Assembly: GCA_030560485.1 (NCBI GenBank)
Contig: JAKTTS010000230.1
Coordinates: 1 to 23,645, forward strand
DNA: 23,645 nucleotides
Origin: Ascoidea tarda (nom. inval.)
Taxonomy: Eukaryota; Ascomycota; Saccharomycetes; Ascoideales; Ascoideaceae
Direction: 5' to 3'
Shown: positions 1 through 10,592 of the stretch, piece after piece
How positions within the stretch are numbered: position 1 is the first letter of the stretch
Layout of the letters: each line of letters opens with the position of its first letter
Program-made: the position numbers and the translations under genes
The notes under the pieces: generated by a model
What the model was told of the DNA's origin: nothing
The model's database searches: none
Seen by the model: only the letters and a program-made list of their open reading frames with translations

Positions 1-534
1 GGCCAACGCACGTGGGGCAAAATATTTATTCAATTTTCGGCTTTCAAAACATCAAAAACAATTTTTAAATTTACCAAATTGTTAAACGGTACTGCTAAAA
101 TTGCTTTAACACCATCTTTTGAATCTTCAACACCAGTTGTTTTATGTTTAATATAATAATATTAAATAAACAACTAATTATTACCACGAATATAATGAGA
201 GACTCGTGAATGATAATGAAAATTTGAGGAAAGTAAAACAAAATATTAATTTGCATTATTCAACGAAATCCCCCAACTGAATTTTAAACAATCAACATAT
301 ATTTCTTGTATGAAAAATGAGGGGGGCCAATAAATTGTGCTAGCTGTGTTTTTTTTGACGGCACCTGTAAATATTAAATTCTTTTCATTTTTATTGTGTT
401 ATTTTTTTATTCTTTTATAATTGATTTTTATATAATTATTATCAGAAATCACAAATGAAGAAAAGGTAGAAACGGTGTTAGAAATTGATCATAATAGACA
501 AGGCAATTATTAGTAATACATTTATAGTGAAATA
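1..534. other. AT-rich sequence with no recognisable gene
   Basis: No open frame of useful length and no recognised motif. It contains poly-T and poly-A runs and one CACGTG hexamer at 9-14. The same hexamer recurs at 8935-8940 and inside one of the dispersed repeats at 9693-9698. Probably intergenic or fully eroded sequence. Confidence 0.5.
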
Positions 535-700
535 GTAGTTGATACAATTGTGAAAAAATGAAAATATAAACTAGACATTTGGAGTGGAAGGCGCTAAAAA
601 GATACATCGTAAATTACAGGACAGCCTGTCTTTTTATCAAAAAAACAGCGCACATGAAGTAATGCGTGTCAAATACGTGATAATGGCTGAATTATCAACA
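535..700 (+). repeat. Dispersed repeat, copy A
   Basis: This is a diverged copy of a 160-170 bp repeat also found at 9292-9449 and 9579-9743, all in the same orientation. Shared blocks, in order, are an A-rich stretch with AAAATATAA, a G-rich GGAG..GGCGC block, a TATACGTNGTAAATT-like block (here ATACATCGTAAATT), a variable middle, then AATGCGTGTCAAA.TACGTGATAAT and a final TCAACA. The short frame through it is not shared by the other copies, so it is unlikely to code. It lies beside the downstream end of the copia fossil, so an eroded LTR piece is possible, but no TG...CA ends or partner copy at the other end of that element were found. Confidence 0.6.
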
Positions 701-1131
701 TGCTTGTGTAATCGATATCCCAATTTATTATTGAGAATAATATATTCAAGCCGATCGGTAGACGCAAGAATCACAGACAATGTTTCAAATTTTTGCCTGG
801 ACAAAAAAACAATTTGTCTACAAGTGGGCCAAATTGACCCTAACAGTAGTTTTTGCCAAATTAAAAACAAGAGCAACATGATCTTTACTCAAATGCTAAC
901 AAATTGAAATGTCTTTAAAATTTGTATCATTATTAACATGGTTTAGAAAACTAACATCAAAAATTTTGTGACAATAAAAAATTACACTAACTGCTCCATT
1001 ACAATTATAATATAGCACCAAATTAAAAAAAATTCGCAGCTTTAAAAATTCAGTACTATAAATATACTCTCCCTCACCACTCATTAACAACACTGACATG
1101 TGTTTTGTGGGGTTTTATCTAAAGCGCTAGT
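701..1131. other. AT-rich sequence, possible eroded 3' flank or LTR of the copia fossil
   Basis: No gene recognised. By position it is where the 3' LTR and polypurine tract of the minus-strand copia fossil would be expected, immediately past its RNase H region. I could not match it to the sequence beyond the other end of the element (4740-5280), so the LTR assignment is positional only. Confidence 0.3.
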
Positions 1132-1365
1132 CTATGATATGAAACATATTGCCGCCAACTGATTGACATTTACTAAATCGGCGGCTTTATCGCTATGGCT
1201 GAAACAAACAAAGTGATTTGTAGAATCTTTCTGATACAAAATAGACATGTTATTAGTTTTCAAATAGCAAAGTTTCTTTATCATATTGCTCAAATGAGAA
1301 TTAGCAGCTTTTTGAAAATAACGATTTACAATTTCAAAGGAAGTGCAATATTGTAGTTTAAACAA
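1132..1365 (-). pseudogene. Fossil RNase H region of the copia element
   Basis: The frame resembles the copia RNase H module. It has a helix like the family's 'RYLxxPTxxHWxAxKRILRYLKGT' (here NRYFQKAANSHLSNMIKKL), then a strand ending in HSDKAAD, which corresponds to the conserved YSDADWA block with its catalytic Asp, then a segment where the family has RRSTSGY. It lies 3' of the reverse transcriptase remains, as in every Ty1/copia element. It is part of a broken element and not expected to be functional. Confidence 0.75.
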
Positions 1366-1687
1366 TTGCTAGCAAAATAAAGCATACAAATATTAGACCG
1401 AAAAAGAACTGCTCCGTTATTAGAAAGGTTTTTTGAATCTGCCAGAGACAACAGTTTACAAAGATTAACCATCAATGTAAATTACTTTTGATCATATTTA
1501 TCGATTTTTAAATTGTCCATCATTTTTCAGACATAGTTGTTTATTCAAAATGAAATTTTATGGTTAAATGAGACAATATCAGGTCCAAGAAAATTATACA
1601 AATTTGCCCAAAAGTTTTCATCTTCAAACTAAAATCTAAAACCGGCTTGACAGTAATGGTTATACTCTCACAATACTCAGAAATGTT

Positions 1688-2100
1688 TAAATCATCCACA
1701 TACAATTCCAAAAACTATCCTTTTTTTTATGAAATGAGAAAACCGATGTAATGTTTTAATATAGCTCTTTTAGCCCCCATGTATAATGAAAAATCAACAA
1801 CTTTGTTGTTGCAAAAAAAAAAGGACTGTTTTTGTCCATTGATTTCTTCATTCAATTGACTGATTTTTTCTGAATTAGCAGCATGCGCAAAATCCGCCGG
1901 ATGATTTATATAGACGTCATTCTCAATATCACCATGAAAAAATGCCGTGTTGAAATCCATTTGATTTATAGTATACATTTCAAAGAAGCATTAGAAAAAT
2001 GCATTTTGACCCTTTTATATCTAAAGCCAGAATTAGATGTTTTGCTCTAGAATTTAACCGCATTCTAACTTTATTTATGAGCAGCTAATCTAGATTTTTC
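1688..2100 (-). pseudogene. Fossil reverse transcriptase of the copia element
   Basis: This is the strongest signature of the element. The stretch INQMDFNTAFFHGDIENDVY (about 1965-1906) matches the copia finger/palm motif 'xQMDVKTAFLNGDLEExIY', including its catalytic Asp. It is followed by a counterpart of 'LxKSLYGLKQS'. The second catalytic box appears as LYVDDL, with YVDDL at 1688-1702. Upstream, a short SRLAAHK resembles the family's ARLVAKGF. The spacing of the two boxes fits a copia reverse transcriptase. The region is degraded. Confidence 0.88.
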
Positions 2101-3093
2101 AAATTGAATAATAAGAACATTTTTTATAAAAAACCTCCAACGACAACAATCAGGTTTTTTATTTGGAGAAAATTCTACTATCAGATATTTGTCGTGTTGT
2201 TTGATAGCGTTTAGTGTTTTGAAATTCGCCGCTTGCCAATTTGTGTCACTAATATTATTTTTTCAGTAATAGTAGCATTTAACGCAGTCAACAAGCAACA
2301 GATAACCGACAAATGTTGGAGTAATTTTTTGTTTTTATTTGAATACTAGTTGGTTATGTTGTCAAAACACTCATTCAAAACAGGGCACCTTTTAATGTTT
2401 GTTTTTATGGACATTAACCAATTTATTTTTTTTATTTCATGAGTCGAAAAAAAAATTTCGTCGACATCATCGAGAGATGCATTATTTTTATTAGCCACTT
2501 CAAATTTTTAGTTTCATCAGAATTAAAAAAATTATCTGAATCACAATAAATATTTCCAACTACATTTTCTACATTTTTATCTTCCAGTCAGAACATATAT
2601 TAAAAAATGGCATTTTAGTATTATCATCTTTTTCATTAATTTAGTGATTGTTTTGTTGGTATCGAGCACAATCAATTTTCTCTCAATAATTCCTTGAATA
2701 ATTAGCGTTATTTTCGACGCAAGTGCACTAATAGCTCCAGCAGATGTAAACATTTTTTTTTTGAATGATTGTTTTGCTTGATCATAGTGACTTTAAGGTG
2801 TTACTACCACTGTAGCAATAATAGAAATATTTACTCTATCAGCTATTCATTTTTCATACTAACCGGGAAAACAACTTAACAGAATAGTATCACCCAATTT
2901 TCCTGAATGCAAATTGAGTGGAACCAAAAAAAACCCAGCACATCTAAATATTCCAAAAATTGTTGACACCAACTGAATTTTCAATAAAAATTTTGAATAG
3001 TAAATTCACTGGCAATGAATATTTTCTGGTAATCAAATTGAGCAACCTGATAGCACATTTAACATTTTCATTTAATAAATTATAGTGAATATT

Positions 3094-3640
3094 TTATTTT
3101 ACTAAAATAATTTTTACTTTTGAAGAGATGATCATTCCCCAGTTCTCAACAAGATCATTTTGATTAGACTCATTTAAGAGCGATTTCACATGTTTTATAC
3201 TATTATCACCACAAAACTCACTAAATACTCTACTAGCAAACTCATTTCTTATTCTTACGGTGAATGATTTTTTGATTAATGCATTCAAAAAGTATTTCAA
3301 TTTATATATGAGTTTAGTAACCGACAACGACCGATCAGTTAAAAAATCACCAAAATATAACTTCAACTAAAGTGAATAAAAGTAAGATGATATTTCGTTT
3401 TCTTAACAGGCGACAATTGTTAACCACCAAAATTGTTACCACGAATCAATTGTGATATTTGATTCGACGGTCTAGTCAAAATTTAATTAATAAACTTTGC
3501 TGCCTCAGCTCTATGACGAACGCCACAGCTTGGTGAACTAGCCATTTCCTCCTCATAAAATTTTGCAGCATTCATTTCTGCAAGTCTATCAAAATGAGCA
3601 GACCCATTATGCAATAACACAGCAGCAAATGAATTTTTTT
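3094..3640 (-). pseudogene. Fossil integrase of the copia element
   Basis: The core part (3094-3366) resembles the copia integrase block around the second catalytic Asp: RIRNEFASRVFSEFCGDN followed by SIKHVKSL corresponds to 'RTDNGGEFxSxxFxxFCxxxGIxHxxS', and the next segment to the 'PQQNGxVERxNRT' block with the catalytic Glu. Upstream (about 3480-3640), LLHNGSAHFDRLAEMN and a later C...H-rich stretch resemble the N-terminal HHCC zinc domain, whose family form is 'LWHxRLGHxxxxxLxxM...C..C..AK'. It belongs to a broken element. Position between possible Gag and reverse transcriptase agrees with copia order. Confidence 0.8.
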
Positions 3641-4337
3641 TAATTCTAAACAACGTTCATCTATGACATTTTAAAGCTGTTCAATTAACCATCATTCTAC
3701 CGACATAAATTTTTTTGTTAGAAATTGTAAACTTATTTCATTTATTGCTACTTAGTAAAATGAAAATTAAATTATCACTCTCTGAAACAAATAACATTTT
3801 CTATGGCAATAACCTATTTTGAAATTCAACAGCACTAACAACCTGAACATCAACTTTGGGTTTTCAAAGCACAATAGTATTGCTGACATTTAATTTATAG
3901 TCTTCAAAAAAGTATTTGTCAAAACAAATATATTGACAAACATCAGAATTAAAATAGAATTTTGATCAATCCAGCACCAGCGACTCATTGGCAGTTATGA
4001 ACTACGTCATCCAGGCACATTAAATAAACTATCAATTTTTCATTTTTTACTGGTTTAAGTGACATTTATTCACAGGTCAAATTACTTTTATAATCACATC
4101 AGTAACATGTCAAAAAAAATCTATTGTTATTCATTTGTTTGATGCCACTATTATCACCCGAGCCACTAGCATGAGAAACTACGATTTTGGATAATAGTTT
4201 TCGCACATCAAAAAAATCATAACCTGATGATTGGCAAACATTTTTGATTCAAATAATGTAATTTTACAAGGGCCAGGAAATTGATTTAAAATTCTTTCTT
4301 CATAATTGTTATTATGAATGGAAGCAAAATAAAATAT

Positions 4338-4739
4338 TTAAGCAAATGGATGAGTTATATAATGGTCAAAAACATTGGAAATAAATTTGTTGAGAAGCTT
4401 GTTGCAATTGTTTTCGAAACCGATCTGTTTTGGCAAATCACCAGTAAGTAAAGATTTACTAAATATAATCATTTCATCCACCCTATTAATATTGTAAAGC
4501 ATTTCTAGTTGTGATAATATTTCACCTAAATACCAACCGTTGTAAAAAATCGCTTCCAAGACACCAAGAACCAACTCTTCAAACCCCAACGTGTAACAAG
4601 TGGAATGCAACTCAATAATAACTTCACGTATTGCAGTATCATGACATGAGACAAAATCGGATTTAATGCCAGTTGGACATAAAAGACCATAGTGGATGTT
4701 AAAGCTTGAGCTATTATCAAGCACGGTGAGATTTATCAT
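4338..4739 (-). pseudogene. Possible Gag remains of the copia element (133-codon open frame)
   Basis: This is the longest open frame in the left half (133 codons). It lies where Gag should start, 5' of the integrase and reverse transcriptase remains. The C-terminal half has a helix-rich stretch with LLTGDLPKQIG that loosely recalls the 'LLxxLPxxY' motif of copia Gag. No CCHC knuckle is seen. The match is weak; it could be an unrelated chance frame or a fragment of another gene. Assignment rests mainly on position and strand. Confidence 0.4.
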
Positions 4740-5280
4740 TTAGCGTCCGTGGTCTGCTCGCTGAGACGACAGGGTGTTTTGTGACCAAAAAAAAATATAT
4801 TCAGCGCTCTTAGCGCCAATCTTCTAATTTAAATTGTATTTTATTTTTGGCGTAGTTAGCCACATGTAGTATCACTATAAAATTTGTTAGTTAGTGTTTC
4901 TACGGCAAACAATTTTTAAGAGGTTATCAGCCAAATCAGGATTGTTCGCCAGAGTAAATCAAAACAACTGGTCGATGGGCCAATTTAATTATCCGGGTTT
5001 TGGTTGTTGATTTTAAAGCTGATCAGAATGGTGCCTTATGTCAACTGTTTATGAAATTTACTGTTTTCTCCTGTGATTCTAGTGAAATGAATAAAATGAC
5101 CATTTAATTGATTTTCAATTGCTGTATTTTAGTTACAAAATGGTTGATTTTACTTCGTTGAAAAAAAGTTTTTATTAGCCGCAGATATGATCGCGATATA
5201 TTATTACAGCTTGAAAACATTTATGCTATCATCGGGGATCTAGCAACTATTTAATTTTCTGGGTCCTTATCTACTGGTCA
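4740..5280. other. Sequence between copia fossil and plus-strand relic, possible eroded 5' LTR
   Basis: No gene is visible. It begins with a locally GC-rich stretch (4741-4775), unusual for this window, followed by an A-run and a small perfect hairpin AGCGCT-CTT-AGCGC near 4803. By position it should contain the primer-binding site and 5' LTR of the minus-strand copia fossil. I saw neither a convincing tRNA 3'-end complement nor a repeat shared with 700-1131. Confidence 0.3.
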
Positions 5281-6303
5281 ATGCAAAAAGAAATTCGGAT
5301 TCAAAAATTTACAATAAAATTTTTTAACAAATTTGAGAGCAAAGTTTTTGAAAATTTTTCAAATAATGTATTTGCTGCTATTTTTAATGCGGTATTAATC
5401 TCTGATATCAAATATAATAAAAAAAATTTGAATTTGTTTGCTGACACTGGTAAAATAACATTATCTAAAACAAAAATGTTGGCAAATCATGTTTTTGATG
5501 ATTTATTTTATGATTGAACACCATCATCTAAAATGATTAGTTTTAATGCCAGCGGTTTGATTGCCAATGATGCCATGAAAAGAGGAAACAAAAAAAATTT
5601 GTTTTTGACATGTTACAGATTTGGTGAAAACAGTCATTTAGATTCTGAATCAATGTCATTCACGCCAGTGACTGATGAAAAATTTGATGATGTATGTTAA
5701 AATTCTTGGGTGACGTAGTTCAAAAATACCAATTAATAGCTTGTGTTTAATTATTCAATATTTTTGTTTCATTTTGGTCCTTTTCATTATCTTTAAATTA
5801 AAAAAACACAATGTGCAAACTGTGAACCAATGCTCAGCCATATGATTAGGCTTTGAAATTTCGAAGTTGATGCTCAAGCTATTGAAACTCTTTAATGTCA
5901 AAACAAGTCTATACCGTAAACTCTGTTATTTGCCCCTGATGGTGTAAATTCATTCTACATTTTTGCTGCCAACAATTAAATTGATAAATTTATATTTGTT
6001 GACTGTAAAATCTATGCTGCTAAAACGATTGTTCGTAGAAAATTTTAAAATGATGTTTATCAATGTTGCTTTTGAATTGAAAAATATGCCACTGCTGCTG
6101 GGTCATTCTATCATGGTCATGCTCATCTTGGTAGTTCAGCAAAAATTATAGTTGCAAAATTTTATGATTTCGAAAATGATAGTTCACAAAGCGGTTCGTC
6201 CAGTTTCAATGCCAAAGCAGCAAAAATTGTTAATCAGTATGAGACTAGATGCTTGAATCAAATATCACAATTGTTTACGTCGACAGTTTTGGACTTTTAC
6301 TAA
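5281..6303 (+). pseudogene. Degraded coding sequence of unknown family
   Basis: One reading frame (phase of position 5281) stays protein-like for about 1 kb although broken in roughly a dozen places, clearly fewer than the some 25-30 stops expected at this AT content. It opens with 78 uninterrupted codons, then shows stretches such as FIFVDCKIYAAKTIVRR (about 5990), FYHGHAHLGSSAKIIVAKFY (about 6100) and NAKAAKIVNQYETRCLNQIS (about 6210). Use of Ala, Gly, Cys and His here is unlike AT-driven noise. I do not recognise a family. It could be a host gene, a relic of a cytoplasmic linear plasmid, or a virus-derived insertion. No neighbour helps decide. Confidence 0.45.
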
Positions 6304-8640
6304 CGTCGGCCGTTGTTAAATTCAAATATTTTTTCACTGTTCTGCACTTTTATCATTTCTATTCTGTTTTGGTGACTTTTTTGAGTGATTTTTCATTATC
6401 TGTAAAAACCACATATATCAATTTATTCATTCTTTAAATCCATTAAAGAGAAAATTTATTATGGTGAAATTTAATAATGAGTTTAGGAATATAATCTTTA
6501 ATAAAGTTGGTGTTGATAGTGGTTAAATGACTACAAGTTGATTTCAAATGATTCACATAAAATTGGTCTTGCGATGGACTGGCAAAACAATTAAGTTTAA
6601 ATCAAAAAATATTTTAGGGAAAAAAAATGTTTCTGATGATTAATAAAAAAAAAATGTTAAATGTGCTCTTCGCTTGCACCAATTCCATCACAGAATTAAA
6701 TACATTGTCAGTAAAAAGACTATACAAATTTTTTGTTAAAAATTTCATTGGATTCAATCACTTTAAGGTATTTGTGATTGCTGTGTATGAATTGGATTCA
6801 CTGAGTTTGATTTTAAAATAATTGGCTAATACCAATGTGAATGCTGTTCTGCTGATTACAATAAAAAAATATGTGTCGATTGAATTTACAATTCCAACAA
6901 TGCTAGACAGGTGGTGGTGTTTAATTGTCGCTATTTTGAACCGAAATTTCTATTTTAGCAAAACATGCTTACATCTATTGATGTTAATAATGCTTTTGCG
7001 GCAGAAATAACTCTAGACCCATTTGAAAATATTAAAAAAAAATCAGTTTTGTTACACATCAATAAAGCAATCATTTTATTAATTAATTGATGATAGTACT
7101 GAAAAAGTGTTCAATGACTTTATTTAGACTGTTACAATAATTATGAGAAAATTGTGGTTTAGAATAATGATTATGATAATGGTGACATTCCCAATTTTAA
7201 TGACGCTAGAAAATCTGAAACGTCTAATAAAACCAATCATTTTTTGAATAATGTCCACCACCTGTATTTTAATTTGATGAAATGAAAGTAAGTGATCAAT
7301 TAATATCAAAAAATGGCAACAAAAAATTAAGCCACGTTAAAAATAAAAATTTTGACAACACTGCAGACTAGTATTTTTATGTAAAAAAAAAAATACACCA
7401 ACTTCAGTCAGCTATCTTTCGCTTGTTGACTGCGATGACAGATTTTGTTACTGAAAACGGAATTACTGCAGACTTGAATGGCAATTAGTCTGTCCAAAAA
7501 CATAACCATTTTTGAAAAAAACGCATCTTTGTTTTGCAGGATTTTTCTTCAAAAAACCCAAGCGGTTAATTGTCGCAGTGGGTTAACTGAAAATTATTTT
7601 TTATTGCCAAATTTGAAAGAGCTATATTTGGTTCTTAGTAATATTTACATTAGTTTCATTGGCTTTAAAATCCCATAAAATCGTCCTATAAAAAATGAAA
7701 AATTTGTAGTGTTTTTTGGGTTTTTTGTTTGAACTGGCTTCTTTGTGCTATAAATAAATGGCAGTATCGCATTTTTTGATGATAAGAAACAAAGAAGTGT
7801 TTATGGAAAACTACCACCACATTCTGCAGTTGACGCTGATTTATCAAAAATTGACGAAATGCATCAATCAATTTAAGACGCAAAAAAATTTTTTTTCTTT
7901 GGCGCAATAAAATGGTAAACTCTTTTTTTCACATACGGTTTGAAAACGCTTTGACAAAACATGACATTTTTTTTTTCAGCTGTAAACAATAAAATATAAA
8001 TTTTGGTATTTTATCTGAATGATCTAAGCATTGCTGGTTCTCATGACAATATAACCTATAATTACAAACCGTGTCTGTTTATCCAATTAGAGATCATCCA
8101 TTAAAAATTAATGCCGGTAAAAAGTTTTAAACTTTTTACTTTTTATTCTAATGATAAAATTACTGTTTCAAAAAATTATAATTTTACACAAATGTTGTTT
8201 ATTTTGAATTGAACTAATGTCTTTGATAAATAATTTTAATAATCAAAAAATGATTATGAATTGGGTGGTTTCGCCGGCTTAAAATAACTATTCAAAATCA
8301 ATGTGGGTTTTTGTCGGTCTATTAAATGTTTGCATTTTTTTGTTAATAATTCTTTACAAAAAAATATTGTAATTGCCGTTATTTTTTTTTGTCACATTCT
8401 TCATATCCTTGATGAGTACAATCTGATATTTGATAAAAAAATGCTTACTATTCGAATGATATTCACAAATCTATTTGTTATCCGAAAAACTTCATTAAGA
8501 ATAATGTCAATGATGCACTTGAAATGAATGAATTGACTCGGCTGTCATCTTCACTAACATGTTGTTGTTGGTTTGATTTACTTCCACGCTTCAAAAAATT
8601 TTATAATTGTCTCATATGTCAATTTTTTAAAATCCAGATT
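6304..8640 (+). pseudogene. Patchy degraded coding remains, likely continuing the 5.28-kb relic
   Basis: Short protein-like stretches recur on the plus strand in changing frames, for example SIDVNNAFAAEITLDPFENI (about 6975-7035), NYEKIVV and DNGDIPNFNDARKSETSNKT (about 7140-7225), VSVYPIRDHPLKINAGKKF (about 8070-8125) and NDIHKSI...KNNVNDALEMNELTRL (about 8445-8545). Together with the block at 5281-6303 they suggest one long, old gene or element reading rightward. None matches a family I know. Intervening parts are AT-rich and carry no visible signal. Individual patches could be chance. Confidence 0.3.
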
Positions 8641-9291
8641 TTAGCGTTTTAATGTGAGTTTCATAGAAAATACTGACATGATTCATTATTTTCATTATTT
8701 GAAATTTTTTTTGGTATTTTAATGAAATTTATTAAATTATTGATAATTACATCACATGGCTTTGTTAGTTTTCTGCTTTAATTTAATGCCGACTTATAAT
8801 TGTTAAAATTATTTGTGATTTTAACGACTTGAAATCAATTTGAATTTTTTTATGCTGAATAAACTATACAGTTCATTTTTAAAAAAGAAAAATGATTTGT
8901 GAATTATGATCAGGCATGTTGACACCCACTTAAGCACGTGCGTAATTCACTTTCAAAAAAAATAAGTTGTTTTGTGATGACAGAGGTAAATATTTAAGTA
9001 ATCAATCTACATTTTCATATTTTTCAAGTCTTTAATTTTTAAACGACTAAGTTACACCTAAACTGTCACTATTTTTTGTGTTATTTAAATTCTCTATTAT
9101 GACTATTTTTTAGTATTTTTTAAGTTTGATAATATGAATCAAAACTCAAATACTAAAACTGGCACTATTTTTAAATTTATTTAATTCATTTTCGCTATCA
9201 TTAGCAATTTGGTTTATAACGTGATAAGAGTTTTTTAAAGTAGAAAAAAGAATTAACAAGTAAAATACTGATATTAAAGCAGTATTTAATA
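8641..9291. other. AT-rich sequence with no recognisable gene
   Basis: No open frame or protein-like stretch was seen. It includes a CACGTGCGTAAT string at 8935-8946 that resembles the CACGTGCGGTAAT part of the repeat copy at 9579-9743, so a short fragment of the same repeat may lie here. Confidence 0.4.
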
Positions 9292-9449
9292 ACTTCAAAA
9301 AAAAAGTGAAGATATTTATAAAAAGCAGAAACGGGAGACGCTTGATATATACGTCGTAGATTTCTAGACAATTTGTCTTCTCACTATAAAAACCATGCTT
9401 GTTCAGTATTGCGTGTCAAAATGCCTGTTATTGGTTCATGTTTCAACAG
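9292..9449 (+). repeat. Dispersed repeat, copy B
   Basis: Shares the ordered blocks of the repeat at 535-700 and 9579-9743: an A-rich start with ATATTTATAAA, AACGGGAGACGC, ATATATACGTCGTAGATT, then TTGCGTGTCAAAATGCCTGTTATT and TTTCAACAG. It is the most diverged copy in its second half. It sits about 294 bp before the next copy in the same orientation, so the pair is a loose tandem just left of the MAT genes. Confidence 0.6.
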
Positions 9450-9578
9450 TAGGATTGGCAGCATCGCACATCTATTTTGATTCATGCCATTAAACGGTAG
9501 TGATTTGGCTCATGGACTGTTAATGATTGTTGATGTTGGATACAGTAATTAGCAAATAATATATCAATTGTTGTGTGC

Positions 9579-9743
9579 TAGTTAATTTGTTGAAGAAAAA
9601 GTAAAAATATAAGCGTGAATATTGGAGCGGGAGCGCAAAAAATATACGTGGTAAATTAAAAACCAAGAGATCGTTTAAACACAAATCTCACCCACGTGCG
9701 GTAATGCGTGTCAAAGTACGTGATAATTGCTCACGCTTCAACA
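9579..9743 (+). repeat. Dispersed repeat, copy C
   Basis: The best preserved partner of the copy at 535-700. Both read TAGTT..., an A-rich block with AAAATATAA, ATTGGAG/ATTTGGAG, a GGCGC/AGCGC block followed by AAAAA, a TACGTGGTAAATT-like block and AATGCGTGTCAAA(G)TACGTGATAAT (9703-9726 here), ending in TTCAACA. Similarity decays outside about 165 bp. The function is unknown; it could be a solo-LTR fragment, a SINE-like repeat or a local satellite unit. Confidence 0.65.
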
Positions 9744-10400
9744 CAATACGAATTAAGTTGATATTTAATTGTTGTAGGATAGCTAATGAAGATTTGATCT
9801 CTTGAGTCTACCGCAAATATATTAACAATGGCTTTGAATTCTGAGGTGTTATATATAAAAAATTTGCAAAACAAACAGACGTGTTTCTTGACAACACTTG
9901 ATCAATCTTAATGATCTGCGTGTGAAAATAGTTGTTAATTGGACTTAATCTGAATCGAAGCAATATTGAATTTTTTTGATAGATAGTTTGATTTTTATGC
10001 ACGGTTTAATTTCTACAAAGATATTGTTAAAAGCAGGTTTTGAAAATAGCCTACCAATTTTTTTTTTGGTTGGAATGGCAATAAATCGTTTTTATTGAAA
10101 ATTTTTGAGATGGATTGCTATTATTTGATAATAATTTTACATTTAAAATCGAATTCTTATTTATTTCTTGAAAATTATTAAAGATATGTTTTATCGGTAT
10201 TAATCGAATTTATTCCATATTAATCAGTTGTGACATTCTACAATCATTTATTTTTTTGGTTTGCCCTTATTTCTATTTTGCTAATCGATAAAATTCTTTC
10301 TCCGTTATGACAATGATTTTAAATTATTTGCATTTATATGTGATATTTTATTAAGTTAATTTTCAATAGTTCGAAAATTCCATATCAATATAATTTTTTA
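9744..10400. other. AT-rich intergenic sequence downstream of MATalpha1
   Basis: No gene seen. This is the 3' side of MATalpha1, which reads leftward into it, so its polyadenylation signal should lie here. Short frames on both strands lack protein character. Confidence 0.45.
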
Positions 10401-10592
10401 CTATATGATTTTTTGATGAACTATGAATATAATTTTTACTTGTTCATATTGATCATAAAAACAAGCTCTATCATCTGTTCTCTTTTTAAAAAAAATGAAA
10501 ATTACTGCAAATGTTAAAGATGAAATTTTCATCATATAAAGAAAAAGTTTTTCCGTTGTTACTAGGATTTTCAAATATATTTTGAACCATAC
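10401..10592 (-). other. Possible alternative spliced 3' end of MATalpha1
   Basis: On the minus strand, a donor-like GTATGG begins at 10592 and an acceptor TTTGCAG ends at 10505. Removing these 88 nt after residue 177 joins to another open frame that runs 34 codons (including KKRTDDRACFYDQYEQVK) to a stop at 10401-10403. The donor is non-consensus, and the only branch-like site is TTTAAC rather than the CTAAC/CTAAT used in the neighbouring gene. The unspliced frame is therefore preferred, though its very Phe-rich last 14 residues look odd. Confidence 0.3.

Larger units (their letters stand above)
1132..4739 (-). mobile_element. Old, broken Ty1/copia-type LTR retrotransposon
   Basis: Reading leftward on the minus strand, remains appear in the order possible Gag (4338-4739), integrase zinc region and core (about 3640 to 3094), reverse transcriptase (about 2100 to 1688) and RNase H (1365 to 1132). 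Integrase before reverse transcriptase is diagnostic of the Ty1/copia (Pseudoviridae) group and excludes the Ty3/gypsy order. The element is heavily decayed with many breaks throughout. Its LTRs, primer-binding site and polypurine tract are not recognisable, so the bounds are approximate and cover only the coding remains. The degree of erosion suggests an old insertion. Copia elements of the Ty5 group are known to cluster near yeast centromeres and in silent chromatin, but the subfamily here cannot be set by eye. Confidence 0.85.

Noticed and set aside
584-907. 107-codon plus-strand open frame
   Set aside because: It begins inside a repeat whose other copies do not keep the frame, and it has no protein-like domain. 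The minus-strand frame at 637-879 is its shadow.
4526-4720. 64-codon minus-strand frame inside the possible Gag region
   Set aside because: It overlaps the longer 133-codon frame in another phase and has poorer composition.
4741-4775. GC-rich patch as a tRNA gene or primer-binding site
   Set aside because: No cloverleaf, no B-box-like GGTTCGA, and no convincing complement to a tRNA 3' end.
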